Counted from the first letter of the stretch, positions 35,146 through 44,927 are shown. The stretch: DNA of 64,000 bases from Rossellomorea sp036867415 (GCF_036867415.1 NZ_JBAJHU010000004.1:186001-250000), one strand, 5' to 3'. The notes: generated from the letters alone by a model not told the origin. Program-made: numbers and translations.

Positions 35146-36126
35146 TTAAGATTCTACCCCAATATATTCATTTAAAACAGAATAATCACCCATCGCTTTA
35201 AATTTCTCATATCGATGGTTAATCAGCTCATCTTTACTCATCGGGATTAATTCCTTAAGTGATTGTTTTAGAACGGCTTTAATCGAAGCAGCCTGTTCTT
35301 CCACATTCTTATGAGCTCCACCTGTCACTTCAGTGATGATTTCATCGATCAGACCGAGCTCTTTCAGGTCAGGAGCCGTGATTTTCATGGATTCAGCCGC
35401 TTTCCTGGCTTGAGTGGAATCTTTCCATAAAAGAGCAGCCGCTCCCTCTGGTGAGATGACAGAATAAGTGGAGTTTTCAAGCATATGGATATGATTGCCC
35501 ACACCCAATGCCAGTGCTCCTCCGCTTCCACCTTCACCGATGACGATACACACTACAGGAACAGTCAAACCTGCCATCTCTACCAGATTTCTGGCGATGG
35601 CTTCGCTTTGCCCTCTTTCTTCGGCCGCTTTCCCGGGGTAAGCACCTTTTGTATCGATGAAACAAACAATCGGACGGTTAAACTTATCCGCCTGCTTCAT
35701 CAGCCTGAGAGCTTTCCGGTAGCCTTCCGGATGAGGCATCCCGAAATTTCTGCGGATATTCTCCTTCGTGTCTTTACCCCGTTGATGGCCGATGACGGTC
35801 ACCGGCACACCATCGAATTTCGCAATTCCCGAAACAATCGCTTCATCATCACCATATAACCGGTCGCCATGGATTTCCATGAAATCCGTAAAGAGAAAGC
35901 GGATATAATCCAGGGTTGTCGGTCGATTCGGATGTCGCGCAACCTGCACTCTTTCCCAAGGTTTCATGTTTTCATAAATATCGTTCTCAAGCTTCTGTAA
36001 CCTTGCTTCCAGTTTTTCAATTTCCTTTGATAAATCTACTTCCGAATTCTGAGTGAATTCTTTAAGCTCTGCAATTTTCTTCTTTAATTCAACGACAGGC
36101 TTTTCAAATTCCATCTCATTTACCAT
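35146..36126 (-). CDS. accA: Acetyl-CoA carboxylase carboxyltransferase subunit alpha
   Basis: AccA (326 residues) forms with AccD the carboxyltransferase that moves CO2 from carboxybiotin to acetyl-CoA, giving malonyl-CoA. The N-terminal coiled helix EFEKPVVELKKKIAELKEF aligns with B. subtilis AccA, which supports the start at 36126. The crotonase-like core has GHQRGKDTKENIRRNFGMPHPEGYRKA and GEGGSGGALALGVGN, the oxyanion glycines. The ATG overlaps the accD stop (ATGGTAA), so coupling is tight. Confidence 0.97.
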   Translation of the reverse strand: MVNEMEFEKPVVELKKKIAELKEFTQNSEVDLSKEIEKLEARLQKLENDIYENMKPWERVQVARHPNRPTTLDYIRFLFTDFMEIHGDRLYGDDEAIVSGIAKFDGVPVTVIGHQRGKDTKENIRRNFGMPHPEGYRKALRLMKQADKFNRPIVCFIDTKGAYPGKAAEERGQSEAIARNLVEMAGLTVPVVCIVIGEGGSGGALALGVGNHIHMLENSTYSVISPEGAAALLWKDSTQARKAAESMKITAPDLKELGLIDEIITEVTGGAHKNVEEQAASIKAVLKQSLKELIPMSKDELINHRYEKFKAMGDYSVLNEYIGVES

Positions 36127-36998
36127 GGCAGATCACCGTCCCACTGATGTATATCAAGTATTAGACCTATCTTTTCCTTTAGCTGCGAACGTGATATCAC
36201 TTCATCAAGCTGACCATGCTTCAGAAGGAATTCCGCTGTCTGAAAGTCTTCCGGAAGATCTTCCCGAATCGTTTGTTCGATGATTCTTCTGCCGGCAAAA
36301 CCGATCAGTGCGCCAGGCTCTGCAAAATTGTAATCGCCTACAGAAGCAAAGCTTGCCGATACTCCTCCAGTTGTAGGATGGGTCATGATTGAAATGAAGA
36401 GACCACCATTTTCACTGAAGCGTTTAAGAGCGACACTTGTTTTGGCCATCTGCATCAGGGACAGCACACCTTCCTGCATTCTGGCTCCGCCCGATGCAGT
36501 AAAAATGATGAACGGTACATGCCGCTTATCAGCTTCCTCAATCGCTCTCGTGATTTTCTCACCGACCACAGAACCCATGCTTCCCATTCGGAATCTGGAG
36601 TCCATGATCGCTACGACTGCGTCTACCCCGTTTACTTTGCCCGCCCCCGTGAGGACCGCTTCGTTCATCCCGGTTTTCTTCCGGTCCTTCTCCACTTTTT
36701 CAAGGTAGTCGGGAAACCCTAGCGGATTGACAGAAACGAGATCTCCATTAATTTCTTCAAATGTCCCATCATCGATAAAGCTGTCGACTCTTTCCGTCGA
36801 ACTCATCCCATGATGATATCCACAGTGAACGCAGACCTTTAAGTTTTTCTGCAGTTCTTTTGTGTACATGATTTTTTTACAATCAGGACATTTGGTCATG
36901 ATCCCTTCAGGAACATCCTGTTTGGCTGCTTCAGAAGGAATGGTTGCATATTTTTTCTTTTTGGGCTTATTGGATTTATTGAAAAGTTCCTTAAGCAA
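36120..36998 (-). CDS. accD: Acetyl-CoA carboxylase carboxyltransferase subunit beta
   Basis: AccD (292 residues) is the partner subunit. A four-Cys zinc ribbon lies at about 38-61 (CPDC...CVHCG), thought to bind nucleic acid or mRNA in E. coli. The crotonase-like domain follows with TASGGARMQEGVLSLMQMAKTS and GGVSASFASVGD. It opens the accDA operon that supplies malonyl-CoA for fatty acid synthesis. The 465-bp gap upstream is mainly a repeat element. Confidence 0.97.
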   Translation of the reverse strand: MLKELFNKSNKPKKKKYATIPSEAAKQDVPEGIMTKCPDCKKIMYTKELQKNLKVCVHCGYHHGMSSTERVDSFIDDGTFEEINGDLVSVNPLGFPDYLEKVEKDRKKTGMNEAVLTGAGKVNGVDAVVAIMDSRFRMGSMGSVVGEKITRAIEEADKRHVPFIIFTASGGARMQEGVLSLMQMAKTSVALKRFSENGGLFISIMTHPTTGGVSASFASVGDYNFAEPGALIGFAGRRIIEQTIREDLPEDFQTAEFLLKHGQLDEVISRSQLKEKIGLILDIHQWDGDLPW

Positions 36999-37095
36999 GG
37001 TGAAACCTCCTTAACTAATTACCGTCGCTTTTGTATTCATATTCTTTGGATGAAAGAAAGTGTATAAGTGAAATGGAAGGACCTGCTCAATACCG

Positions 37096-37345
37096 CTGTT
37101 GATTTCCGTGGAAGACTTCGCTTTCCGCGGGTGACCCGTGAGCCTCCTCGGCTTCGCCTGCGGGAAGAAAAGTGGAGGCGGCTCGTCCAGCCCCGACAAG
37201 CATAAGATGAATCGGCCGGGAAGGCCCTTTTTGCCTTCTTGGACAATTTAGCTTATGACCTCGAGGGGTTAGCCGCCGTTGCTGGACAGGTCTCACATTG
37301 GCCACTTCTCCCGCAGGAGTCTTCGTCTTTCACTCCAATCAACAG
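37096..37345. repeat. Nested repeat element with one hairpin unit (copy 2)
   Basis: It has the same ends as the 13.6-kb copy: CTGTTGATTTCCGTGGAAGA at left and CACTCCAATCAACAG at right. One hairpin unit (about 37176-37278) has arms GGCGGCT/AGCCGCC, CATAAG/CTTATG and GAAGGC/GCCTTC. The second arm pair differs from other copies (CCCC/GGGG in place of GAGGC/GCCTC). It occupies the accD-GntR gap, where no gene is seen. Confidence 0.88.
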
Positions 37346-37463
37346 CTGGAATCTGTTAAAAATATGAATAACCTCTAACAGATTCATAAAAAAGTAATTG
37401 TTGATCCCCTTTCAGAAGCACCATCTGGAACAATCAGCTTGTCTACCAGTTTAACGGAAACCA

Positions 37464-38132
37464 TTATAAAAAGATGTTGGAATTTGTCAACTCTTGATCG
37501 CCGATTTCACAGATCTGTTTATAAGCTGTTTGCACTGATTCTTTGTCTTGATTTTCTAATCCTTGTAGCAGGGTTAAAAGTTTTTCCTTTATTTCAGGGG
37601 TTATTTTCTTCTCACCGATGATTAAAGTTTCGTAATCATTCAGGACGTTCCATATTCTATGTGATAAATAGTTGTTGCTTACGAGGATGACTCCCTCAAA
37701 TATTTCCCTCCAGGTAAGACTGTCATTGTCTTCGGCAACTTTAGAAATGAGTGCAGACACATCAAGATTTTGGCAGAAAATTGTACGCAGCGCCTCTTTT
37801 TCAATCATCGTTTTCGTACATTTTACATCCTGTTGTGCTTTATGATCCTGCAGAATGAACATTCCCAGCAGATCAATCAGATGGTGATCCCTGAAATCTC
37901 TCAGGAAGGTTCCTTCCCCTCTCCTGGTTTCAATCAAACCTAATAATTCAAGAGCCCTGAGTGCTTCTCTTACAGAAGAACGGCCGACGTTCAACCGTTC
38001 GGAAAGCTCTCTTTCGGAAGGGATCTTATCTCCCTGCTTCAGGCCATCCTTTGATATCATTTCTCTAAGTTGGTGAACAATTCCAACATACACTTTCGAT
38101 TGTGAATGGAGGGAGTTCACTTTATTCATCAT
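37464..38132 (-). CDS. GntR/FadR-family regulator coupled to malic enzyme
   Basis: This 222-residue regulator has an N-terminal GntR winged helix (about 10-78) with GDKIPSERELSERLNVGRSSVREALRALELLGLIETRRGEGTFLRD, a near-ideal FadR/FCD-type signature. An all-helical effector domain follows. The ATG overlaps the malic enzyme stop (ATGATG), so both are made from one message. The likely target is its own operon or the neighbouring accDA; the effector could be a carboxylate or acyl compound, unproven. Confidence 0.88.
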   Translation of the reverse strand: MMNKVNSLHSQSKVYVGIVHQLREMISKDGLKQGDKIPSERELSERLNVGRSSVREALRALELLGLIETRRGEGTFLRDFRDHHLIDLLGMFILQDHKAQQDVKCTKTMIEKEALRTIFCQNLDVSALISKVAEDNDSLTWREIFEGVILVSNNYLSHRIWNVLNDYETLIIGEKKITPEIKEKLLTLLQGLENQDKESVQTAYKQICEIGDQELTNSNIFL

Positions 38133-39367
38133 TCACTTTTCCCGATTACCGCTAAGTCTTCCGTTTTTTTACGGATTTCTTCAGGATCTATTTTTAAGCG
38201 GGCAACACCGGTTTCCATTGCCGTTTTCGCTACCGCTGCTGCAACAGCAGGGGCTACACGTTTATCAAACGGACCGGGGATGACATAGTCCGCATTCAAT
38301 TCACTTTCACTGATCAACCCTGCTATCGCTTCGACGGCTGCCTGTTTCATTTTTTCATTTATATGTGTGGCACGTACATCCAATGCTCCGCGAAAAATAC
38401 CAGGGAATGCAAGTACATTATTTACCTGATTCGGGAAGTCCGACCGGCCGGTTCCTACCACTTTTGCACCTGCGGCTTTTGCCAGTTCCGGCATGATTTC
38501 CGGCACAGGATTCGCCATGGCAAATATTATCGGGTCTGCTTTCATCGATGACACCATTTCTTCTGTCAGTGCACCTGCGACAGACACACCGATGAATACA
38601 TCCGCATCTTTCAGCACCTCGCTGAGCCCGCCTTCAATGCGATCCCGATTCGTGAATTTCGCCACTTCATCCTTGATCGAGTTCATCCCTTGTGAACGGC
38701 CCTCATAGATCGCCCCTTTGGAATCACACATGATGATATCCCTTACACCATACCGATAAAGAAGCTTAATGATTGCGATTCCGGCAGCTCCGGCACCATT
38801 TGCCACGACTTTGATTTCTGACATTTTCTTGCCGACGATCTTCAAAGCATTCACAAGGCCCGCCACGGTAACAATTGCTGTACCATGCTGATCATCATGA
38901 AATACAGGTATGTTCGTTTCTTTCTTCAGGCGTTCTTCGATTTCGAAACAGTTCGGGGCGGCGATGTCCTCTAAATTGACTCCGCCGAATGTCGGTTCAA
39001 GAAGCTTTACCGTTTCGACGATCTTGTCCACATCCGTTGTATTCAGGCAGATTGGAAATGCATCGACACCTGCAAAGCTCTTAAACAGAACAGCTTTACC
39101 TTCCATAACGGGAAGGGATGCTTCGGGACCGATATTCCCAAGGCCCAGAACTGCAGTCCCATCCGATACGACGGCAACCATGTTGCCTTTCATCGTATAA
39201 TCATAGACCGTTTCAGGTTTGTCATAGATCACTTTGCAAGGCTCTGCGACTCCAGGGGAATAGGCGAGGCTTAAATCTTCGGCATTTCTTACCTCTATCT
39301 TTGATTTTGATTCCAGTTTTCCTTTATTTACTCGATGCATATGCAAAGCTTCTTCACGCAATGACAA
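38129..39367 (-). CDS. ytsJ: Malic enzyme, NADP-type (YtsJ-like)
   Basis: This 412-residue malic enzyme decarboxylates malate to pyruvate, producing NAD(P)H. Core sequence includes YSPGVAEPCK, TDGTAVLGLGNIGPEASLPVMEGKA (Tyr/Lys active-site region nearby), FHDDQHGTAIV for the metal, and VVANGAGAAGIAIIKLL for the dinucleotide. B. subtilis YtsJ is the NADPH-linked main malic enzyme. TTG 39367 is chosen: AAGGAG is nine bases upstream and the product begins MSLREEALH as in B. subtilis; the upstream ATG is too close. Confidence 0.95.
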   Translation of the reverse strand: MSLREEALHMHRVNKGKLESKSKIEVRNAEDLSLAYSPGVAEPCKVIYDKPETVYDYTMKGNMVAVVSDGTAVLGLGNIGPEASLPVMEGKAVLFKSFAGVDAFPICLNTTDVDKIVETVKLLEPTFGGVNLEDIAAPNCFEIEERLKKETNIPVFHDDQHGTAIVTVAGLVNALKIVGKKMSEIKVVANGAGAAGIAIIKLLYRYGVRDIIMCDSKGAIYEGRSQGMNSIKDEVAKFTNRDRIEGGLSEVLKDADVFIGVSVAGALTEEMVSSMKADPIIFAMANPVPEIMPELAKAAGAKVVGTGRSDFPNQVNNVLAFPGIFRGALDVRATHINEKMKQAAVEAIAGLISESELNADYVIPGPFDKRVAPAVAAAVAKTAMETGVARLKIDPEEIRKKTEDLAVIGKSE

Positions 39368-39514
39368 TTTCATCCACTCCTTAATCAATAGTCCGTGCTA
39401 TATTTTCGTTTTTATAGATTCATGGGTTACCATCTTAAAGAATGCAGGGTCACAGTGGTCAGACCACCTTTTTCTATTAAACAATAATATAAATGTTGGT
39501 TGAAGTAAAGGATG

Positions 39515-42500
39515 TTATTTTAAAACGACATTCGGTTTTCCCAAAAATTCTTCTAATTCTTTCAGCACACTGTCATTAGCGGAGATTCTATAGAAATCAG
39601 ACAGTTTCATGCTTTTTTTGTCCTGCTCGATGTAGACGATCACGTCATGCGTCCCTCTGTTGCGCCGGATGATTTGCTGTATATCCTTCATGCACGTCTC
39701 TTTATCTTCTTGCAGGGGGATCTTTAAGTATAACTTCTTCTGCCGCGTTTCCACTCCCTGCTTTATTTCTTCGATGGTTTGTACTTTATTGATGATGAGC
39801 TGAAGCTTATTGTTCCGTTCTTCTGTCTTTCCATCAAACCATAACACATTGCCTTCCTTTAAGCGTGTCATAATCTGACGGTAAACTCCTGGAAAGACCA
39901 CGGCTTCCATATCATCTGTTTCATCACTGATTTCCAGAAAGGCCATGACTTCCCCTTTTTTCGTCCGGATCGACCGGATCGAGGTGATATAACCCCCTAT
40001 TGCCGTTTTCACACCATGCCTTGCATCTGAAATCAGCGTTGAACCATACTCTTCAAAAAGTTGACGATAGGAGGAGACCGGATGATTTGAAAGATACAGC
40101 CCAAGCACCTGTTTTTCAAAACCCAATTTCGTCTCATTCGTCATCGCTTCCACCTCTGCATATTTCGGTTTAAGCAGAAACGCCTCTTCTTCACCAAATA
40201 AATCGTGATCATCTTCGGGGTTGACGAGCTCTGCATGCTGAAGCGCGACGTCCAGACTTGCGAGGAGAGTCGCACGGTCGACATTGAATTCATCGAAGGC
40301 ACCCGCAAAAACCAGATTTTCCAAAATCTTTCGGTTGATGATCTTTGACGACACCCGCATACAGAAATCAAACAAATCATCAAACGGCTTGTCATTTCTT
40401 ACAGAGATGATTTCTTTGAGTGCCTGGGCACCGATTCCTTTGATCGCCCCTAAGCTGTAGCGGATCTTATCTTTCCCTTCCACTGAAAATACAAATTGAC
40501 TGCTATTGACGGAAGGTGCCAGAATCTCAATATCATATTGTTTGGCTTCCCTGATATACTGTGAGATTTTCGTTTCATTTCCGACAACCGAAGTGAGAAG
40601 CGCAGATAAAAAATAGGCAGGATGATTGGCCTTTAAGTACGCAAGTTGATAAGCAATCATACTGTATGCAACCGCATGGGACCTGTTGAAACCGTAATCA
40701 GCAAACCGGACGATGAGATCATAGATGCCATTGGCCACATCACCGGTGTAGCCTTTTTGAATGGACCCCTTTACAAAATGCTCTCTTTCTTGATCGAGCA
40801 CATCCTTCTTCTTTTTTGAAACCGCCCGTCTTAACAAATCTGCTTCCCCTAGGGAGAATCCTGCCATTTTCGAAGCGATCTGCATGATCTGCTCTTGATA
40901 GACGATGACTCCGTATGTCATTTCAAGGATCGGCCTTAAATCCGGATGGGGAAATTCTACGTTTTCCTTACCGTGTTTTCTATTGATATAGGTCGGGATA
41001 TTTTCCATCGGTCCCGGTCTGTACAGGGCATTGACGGCTACGATATCTTCAAAAGAAGAAGGCTTCAGTTTCGTCAAAACATTGCGCATCCCCTCGGATT
41101 CCAGCTGAAATATGCCATTGGTCTGCCCGTTGCTCAGCAGCTCGAAGGTCTTTCGGTCATGTGACGGAATGCTTTCCAGGGAAAAGCGTTTATCCCTTCC
41201 TCTTCTAATGTTTTTTACAATCCTCTCTAAAATGCTTAAGTTCCGGAGGCCGAGAAAGTCCATCTTCAACAAGCCTATTTCTTCAAGGATATCCATCGAA
41301 TACTGGGTAAGGTGAATCCCGGAAGCACTTCCCTGTATCGGGATCCACTGTACTAAGGGATCTTCGCTGATCACCACACCGGCAGCATGTGTGGAAGTAT
41401 GTCTCGGAAGTCCTTCCAGCTTAAGTGCCGTATCGAACAGGCGTTTATACAAGTCATTATTCTCTATGAATTCCCGCAGTTCTTTTGACTTGCCGAAAGC
41501 CTCTTTCAATGTGATGCCCAGTTGATTCGGAACGAGCCTGGACAGCTGCTCCTGCTCTTTCATATTCAAGCCGAAGACCCTTCCCGTATCCCTCAGTGCC
41601 GCCTTGGCTGCAAATGTACCGAATGTGATGATTTGAGCGACATGAAGAGAACCATATTTCCCTTCCACATACTGAATCACTTCATCCCTGCGGTGATCGG
41701 GAAAGTCGATGTCAATATCCGGCATTGAAACCCGTTCCGGATTAAGAAAACGCTCAAATAATAGATGATGCTTGATCGGATCTACATCAGTGATACTGAG
41801 GGCATAGGAAACGAGAGACCCCGCTGCAGACCCCCTCCCCGGCCCCGTAAGGATATCTCTTTCCCTTGCAAACTTCATAAAGTCCCAGACGATAAGGAAA
41901 TAGTCACTGAAGCCCATCTTACCGATGACTTCGAGTTCATAATCCAGCCGTTCCAGATACTCGGGGGTTACTTCTTCAAGCTTTTCATTTAACCCTTTTT
42001 CACATAGATGGGTCAGTTCTTGCTGAGCACCTGCTCCTTCAGGCAGAGGATACTTCGGCAGGAGCTGTTGATGAAATGGGATCCGGACAGTACACTCTTC
42101 CGCAATCCTCAAGGTGTTCTCAAGCTCTTCCACCTCTTCCGCAAAAAGCTCGACCATTTCCTCCTTCGACTTGAAATAGTACTCCTGTGTTTCCAATATG
42201 TCCCGGTCATCTTCCGAAAGCTTGACTCCATCCCGGATCGCATTCATGCATTCATGTGCAAAATGATCTTCCTGGTTTAAATAGTGAACGTTATTTGCCG
42301 CGACCATTTTTGTACCGGTTTCCAAAGCTGTTTTTTTCAGGAGAGGGTTGAATGCTTCCTCGGTTTTCAAACCGTGTTTTTGCAGACTTATATAAAATGA
42401 ATCACGTCCAAACATCTGTTGATACGTATGGATGGCTTCCTTCGCTTTAACCACTTCATCATTTAATAGCCGGGTTTCAATTTCCCCCAGGGGACCGGGA

Positions 42501-42868
42501 GTGATGGCAATCAAGCCCTCACTGTAGGAATTAAGCCACTTCAAGGGAATTCCGTTCGAGGATTTAGCACCGATTGCACTCGATATCTTCAATAGATTCT
42601 GATATCCCCTGTTGTTCCTGCTTAATAACACCAAAGGAAAGGAGCGTTCATCGCTGACCGCGACATCAGCCGTCAAACCGATGATCGGCTTGATTCCTTC
42701 GTTCATACACGCCTTATAAAAAGGTATGGCAGCATACATCATATTTCTATCCGTTAACGCCAAAGCTTTATAGCCGAGCGATTTAGCTTTATGTACAAGT
42801 CCATTTATGGAGATTGTGCTGGAAAGTAAACTATAAGCGCTTGCTACCTGCAAATGAACAAACGACAT
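39515..42868 (-). CDS. dnaE: DNA polymerase III alpha subunit DnaE
   Basis: DnaE (1117 residues) is the Firmicute lagging-strand/primer-extension polymerase that hands over to PolC. The N-terminal PHP domain is about 1-270. The catalytic core has GPGRGSAAGSLVSY and PDIDIDFPDHRRDEVIQY with catalytic Asp residues, FNRSHAVAYSMIAYQLAYLKA, then helix-hairpin-helix and an OB fold (about 965-1050, with KKGEVMAFLEISDE). No epsilon-type exonuclease domain is present, so it is not PolC. ATG 42868 gives the family start MSFVHLQV; AAAGGGTG precedes it. It sits beside ytrH, divergent. Confidence 0.97.
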   Translation of the reverse strand: MSFVHLQVASAYSLLSSTISINGLVHKAKSLGYKALALTDRNMMYAAIPFYKACMNEGIKPIIGLTADVAVSDERSFPLVLLSRNNRGYQNLLKISSAIGAKSSNGIPLKWLNSYSEGLIAITPGPLGEIETRLLNDEVVKAKEAIHTYQQMFGRDSFYISLQKHGLKTEEAFNPLLKKTALETGTKMVAANNVHYLNQEDHFAHECMNAIRDGVKLSEDDRDILETQEYYFKSKEEMVELFAEEVEELENTLRIAEECTVRIPFHQQLLPKYPLPEGAGAQQELTHLCEKGLNEKLEEVTPEYLERLDYELEVIGKMGFSDYFLIVWDFMKFARERDILTGPGRGSAAGSLVSYALSITDVDPIKHHLLFERFLNPERVSMPDIDIDFPDHRRDEVIQYVEGKYGSLHVAQIITFGTFAAKAALRDTGRVFGLNMKEQEQLSRLVPNQLGITLKEAFGKSKELREFIENNDLYKRLFDTALKLEGLPRHTSTHAAGVVISEDPLVQWIPIQGSASGIHLTQYSMDILEEIGLLKMDFLGLRNLSILERIVKNIRRGRDKRFSLESIPSHDRKTFELLSNGQTNGIFQLESEGMRNVLTKLKPSSFEDIVAVNALYRPGPMENIPTYINRKHGKENVEFPHPDLRPILEMTYGVIVYQEQIMQIASKMAGFSLGEADLLRRAVSKKKKDVLDQEREHFVKGSIQKGYTGDVANGIYDLIVRFADYGFNRSHAVAYSMIAYQLAYLKANHPAYFLSALLTSVVGNETKISQYIREAKQYDIEILAPSVNSSQFVFSVEGKDKIRYSLGAIKGIGAQALKEIISVRNDKPFDDLFDFCMRVSSKIINRKILENLVFAGAFDEFNVDRATLLASLDVALQHAELVNPEDDHDLFGEEEAFLLKPKYAEVEAMTNETKLGFEKQVLGLYLSNHPVSSYRQLFEEYGSTLISDARHGVKTAIGGYITSIRSIRTKKGEVMAFLEISDETDDMEAVVFPGVYRQIMTRLKEGNVLWFDGKTEERNNKLQLIINKVQTIEEIKQGVETRQKKLYLKIPLQEDKETCMKDIQQIIRRNRGTHDVIVYIEQDKKSMKLSDFYRISANDSVLKELEEFLGKPNVVLK

Positions 42869-42943
42869 ATTATGCACACCCTTTAAGTTTCAATATACCT
42901 TCATTATAGGTAAGAAAACCAAAAAAAGAAAATATGTTCTCCC

Positions 42944-42972
42944 TCATATCCCGTCATCGAAACCCATATAGT
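42944..42972 (+). promoter_or_regulatory. Candidate SigE promoter of ytrH-ytrI
   Basis: TCATATC (42944-42950), 14-base spacer, CATATAGT (42965-42972) approximates the SigE pattern KMATATT-N14-CATACAHT, 45 bases before ytrH. It fits mother-cell expression early in sporulation. Confidence 0.5.
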
Positions 42973-43017
42973 TATCGTAAGAGAAGAATTGGACAGACTT
43001 GAGATGGAGATGATGAA

Positions 43018-43353
43018 ATGGCTGAAGCCTTTTTTCCTGAGTTGATCAAAAGTTTCTTTATCGCACTGGGGGTTTTACTGGGGGGTTCATTATTGGGCGG
43101 ATTCGCTGCATTCGCGATGGGACAGCCGTTGTTCATTGAAATGTGGCGTCTTTCAAATTTTTTGCGGATATGGGCGATCATCGCTGCAATCGGAGGTACG
43201 TTTGATACAGTATACAGTTTTGAAAAAGGGTTCTTAAACGGAGAAACAAAAGAAGTCTTCAAACAATTTTTATTAATTCTTTCTGCTTTGGGAGGAGCCA
43301 ATACCGGTGCCATGATTATTTCGTGGCTCACCCAGGAGCATATCTCATCATGA
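43018..43353 (+). CDS. ytrH: Sporulation protein YtrH
   Basis: This 111-residue membrane protein has three spans (about 8-32, 45-62 and 80-105). FIALGVLLGGSLLGGF, IWAIIAAIGGTFDTVYSFEKGF and FKQFLLILSALGGANTGAMIISWLTQE are close to B. subtilis YtrH. It is a SigE-regulon protein needed for efficient sporulation together with YtrI. GGAGATG precedes the ATG. It overlaps ytrI by ATGA-type junction, so the two are coupled. Confidence 0.92.
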   Translation: MAEAFFPELIKSFFIALGVLLGGSLLGGFAAFAMGQPLFIEMWRLSNFLRIWAIIAAIGGTFDTVYSFEKGFLNGETKEVFKQFLLILSALGGANTGAMIISWLTQEHISS

Positions 43354-43853
43354 GGATCCCTCCATTTTACAAACTTCCTTCCTGGCAGCGTTTTTTTGCA
43401 GGCATGGTCGTAGGAGGCATCGTCAGCTGGATGATCTTTATCTATATGTTCGGGGTGATGCACGAAAATCAAACCAAGCTGATTGAAGAGCAGAAAAATG
43501 AAATCAGTAAATATAAAAATACCCTCACCTACTTGCAGGAAGAGTACAAACAGCTCAATGAAAAAAATGAAGACCAACTGACCATCCAGGAAGTGAAGAT
43601 AAAGATATCGAACCCCACCAAAACAAAAGTGGAACTGCTGAGCATCCATGAAACCGAGGACAGGCTGAGCGGAGATCTCAGGAGTCTGATCAATAAAGAC
43701 CTTGAATCCGTGTATGGAAATCGTGATCTTATCAAAAAAATCATTGAAAATAAAACCGTGGAGCTGAATGAGAAAAGCTTCACCTTTAAAGTTCGGGAGA
43801 TGTATTTCTGGACGACCACGCAGATTACACTGGAACTCGAGTATGAAGACTAA
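43350..43853 (+). CDS. ytrI: Sporulation membrane protein YtrI
   Basis: This 167-residue protein has one N-terminal span (about 15-36: FFAGMVVGGIVSWMIFIYMFG), then a coiled coil (about 40-78: NQTKLIEEQKNEISKYKN...YKQLNEKNEDQ), then a small beta-rich extracytoplasmic domain. The design is that of YtrI, the SigE-dependent partner of YtrH. I take ATG 43350, which overlaps the ytrH stop; an in-frame GTG at 43323 would extend into ytrH. A bidirectional hairpin follows. Confidence 0.9.
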   Translation: MRIPPFYKLPSWQRFFAGMVVGGIVSWMIFIYMFGVMHENQTKLIEEQKNEISKYKNTLTYLQEEYKQLNEKNEDQLTIQEVKIKISNPTKTKVELLSIHETEDRLSGDLRSLINKDLESVYGNRDLIKKIIENKTVELNEKSFTFKVREMYFWTTTQITLELEYED

Positions 43854-43855
43854 AG

Positions 43856-43885
43856 AAAAGCTCCCATAAAAAAATGGGAGCTTTC
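43856..43885. terminator. Bidirectional terminator ytrI/nrnA
   Basis: AAAAGCTCCCAT/ATGGGAGCTTTC arms around an A6 loop between convergent genes. Confidence 0.8.
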
Positions 43886-43895
43886 AACTTTAAAC

Positions 43896-44834
43896 TTAGT
43901 AATCCCTGCAAACCTCTCGCAGGTCCCGCAGTACTTCCTCCTTCTCTTCCCAGGAATAAATCGAAGCGCCTGCCGCAAGCGGGTGGCCGCCGCCGTTGTA
44001 TTTCTTGGCGATCGTGTTGATGACTGGCCCTTTCGAACGGAGGCGCACCCGAATCTGATCTTCTTCTTCAATAAAGAAAACCCATGCTTTGATTCCTTTA
44101 ACATTACCTAAAGTACTTACCAGCAGGGATGCCTCCGAAGGGACCACTCCATACTGTTCGAGAATCTCCCTGGACATGATCATCTGACCGCACCCATCTT
44201 CATCCATGACAAAGTTTTGGAGAACATAACCGTGAAGTTTCAACACGGATGGATCGACCTCATACATCTTATTGAAAAGTTCGTTTCTATCAAAATCAAA
44301 ACGGATCAATTCCCCGGCGATATCAAATGTTTTCTGCGTGGTGCTCGGATAAAGGAATCTTCCCGTGTCACCGACGATACCGGCAAACAGAAGGCGGGCA
44401 GCACTTTCCGGAAGAACCAGTCCTTTGTCCTTACCGAATTGATAGAATTCATAGATCATCTCACTGACTGAACTGGCAGTCGTATCGATCCATAAATGAT
44501 CACCATATGCATCTTCATTTGGATGGTGATCGATCTTGACAAGCTTATCTCCCAGTTTGTAGCGCCTGTCACATATCCGTTCTTCGTTGGCCGTGTCACA
44601 TACGATGATCAACGCACCTTCAAACACCTCATCTTGGATGGAATCAAGTCGGTTCAGATAGTGAAGCGTTACTTCCTCAAGGCCTGCCGCATATATATTT
44701 TTATCCGGAAAAGAAGCTTTCAACATTTCGGCAAGTCCTCCCTGTGAACCGTATGCATCGGGATCGGGACGGACGTGTCTATGGATGATGATCGTTTCAT
44801 ATTGTTTGATTAATTGCAGTATCTCTTCTTTCAT
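43896..44834 (-). CDS. nrnA: Bifunctional oligoribonuclease/PAP phosphatase NrnA
   Basis: NrnA (312 residues) of the DHH/DHHA1 family degrades 2-5-mer RNA (nanoRNA) and dephosphorylates pAp to AMP, recycling RNA ends and sulfate-assimilation waste. HRHVRPDPDAYGSQ, VCDTANEERIC and KIDHHPNEDAYGDH supply the metal ligands; the DHHA1 domain ends with YNGGGHPLAAGASI. Start 44834 has AAGGAG six bases upstream and the B. subtilis length; upstream extension to 44870 is not family sequence. Confidence 0.95.
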   Translation of the reverse strand: MKEEILQLIKQYETIIIHRHVRPDPDAYGSQGGLAEMLKASFPDKNIYAAGLEEVTLHYLNRLDSIQDEVFEGALIIVCDTANEERICDRRYKLGDKLVKIDHHPNEDAYGDHLWIDTTASSVSEMIYEFYQFGKDKGLVLPESAARLLFAGIVGDTGRFLYPSTTQKTFDIAGELIRFDFDRNELFNKMYEVDPSVLKLHGYVLQNFVMDEDGCGQMIMSREILEQYGVVPSEASLLVSTLGNVKGIKAWVFFIEEEDQIRVRLRSKGPVINTIAKKYNGGGHPLAAGASIYSWEEKEEVLRDLREVCRDY

Positions 44835-44927
44835 AAGGATCTCCTTCTTCACGAAATTTTCATTTGGCAATCTGTTCTCTTACCTGTAAAATAGTAGCGA
44901 GAAAGCCAGCACTGGAGGACAATGAAT

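Noticed and set aside
42972..43649. 225-codon minus-strand frame over ytrH-ytrI
   Set aside because: Antisense of two recognised sporulation genes, no ribosome site.
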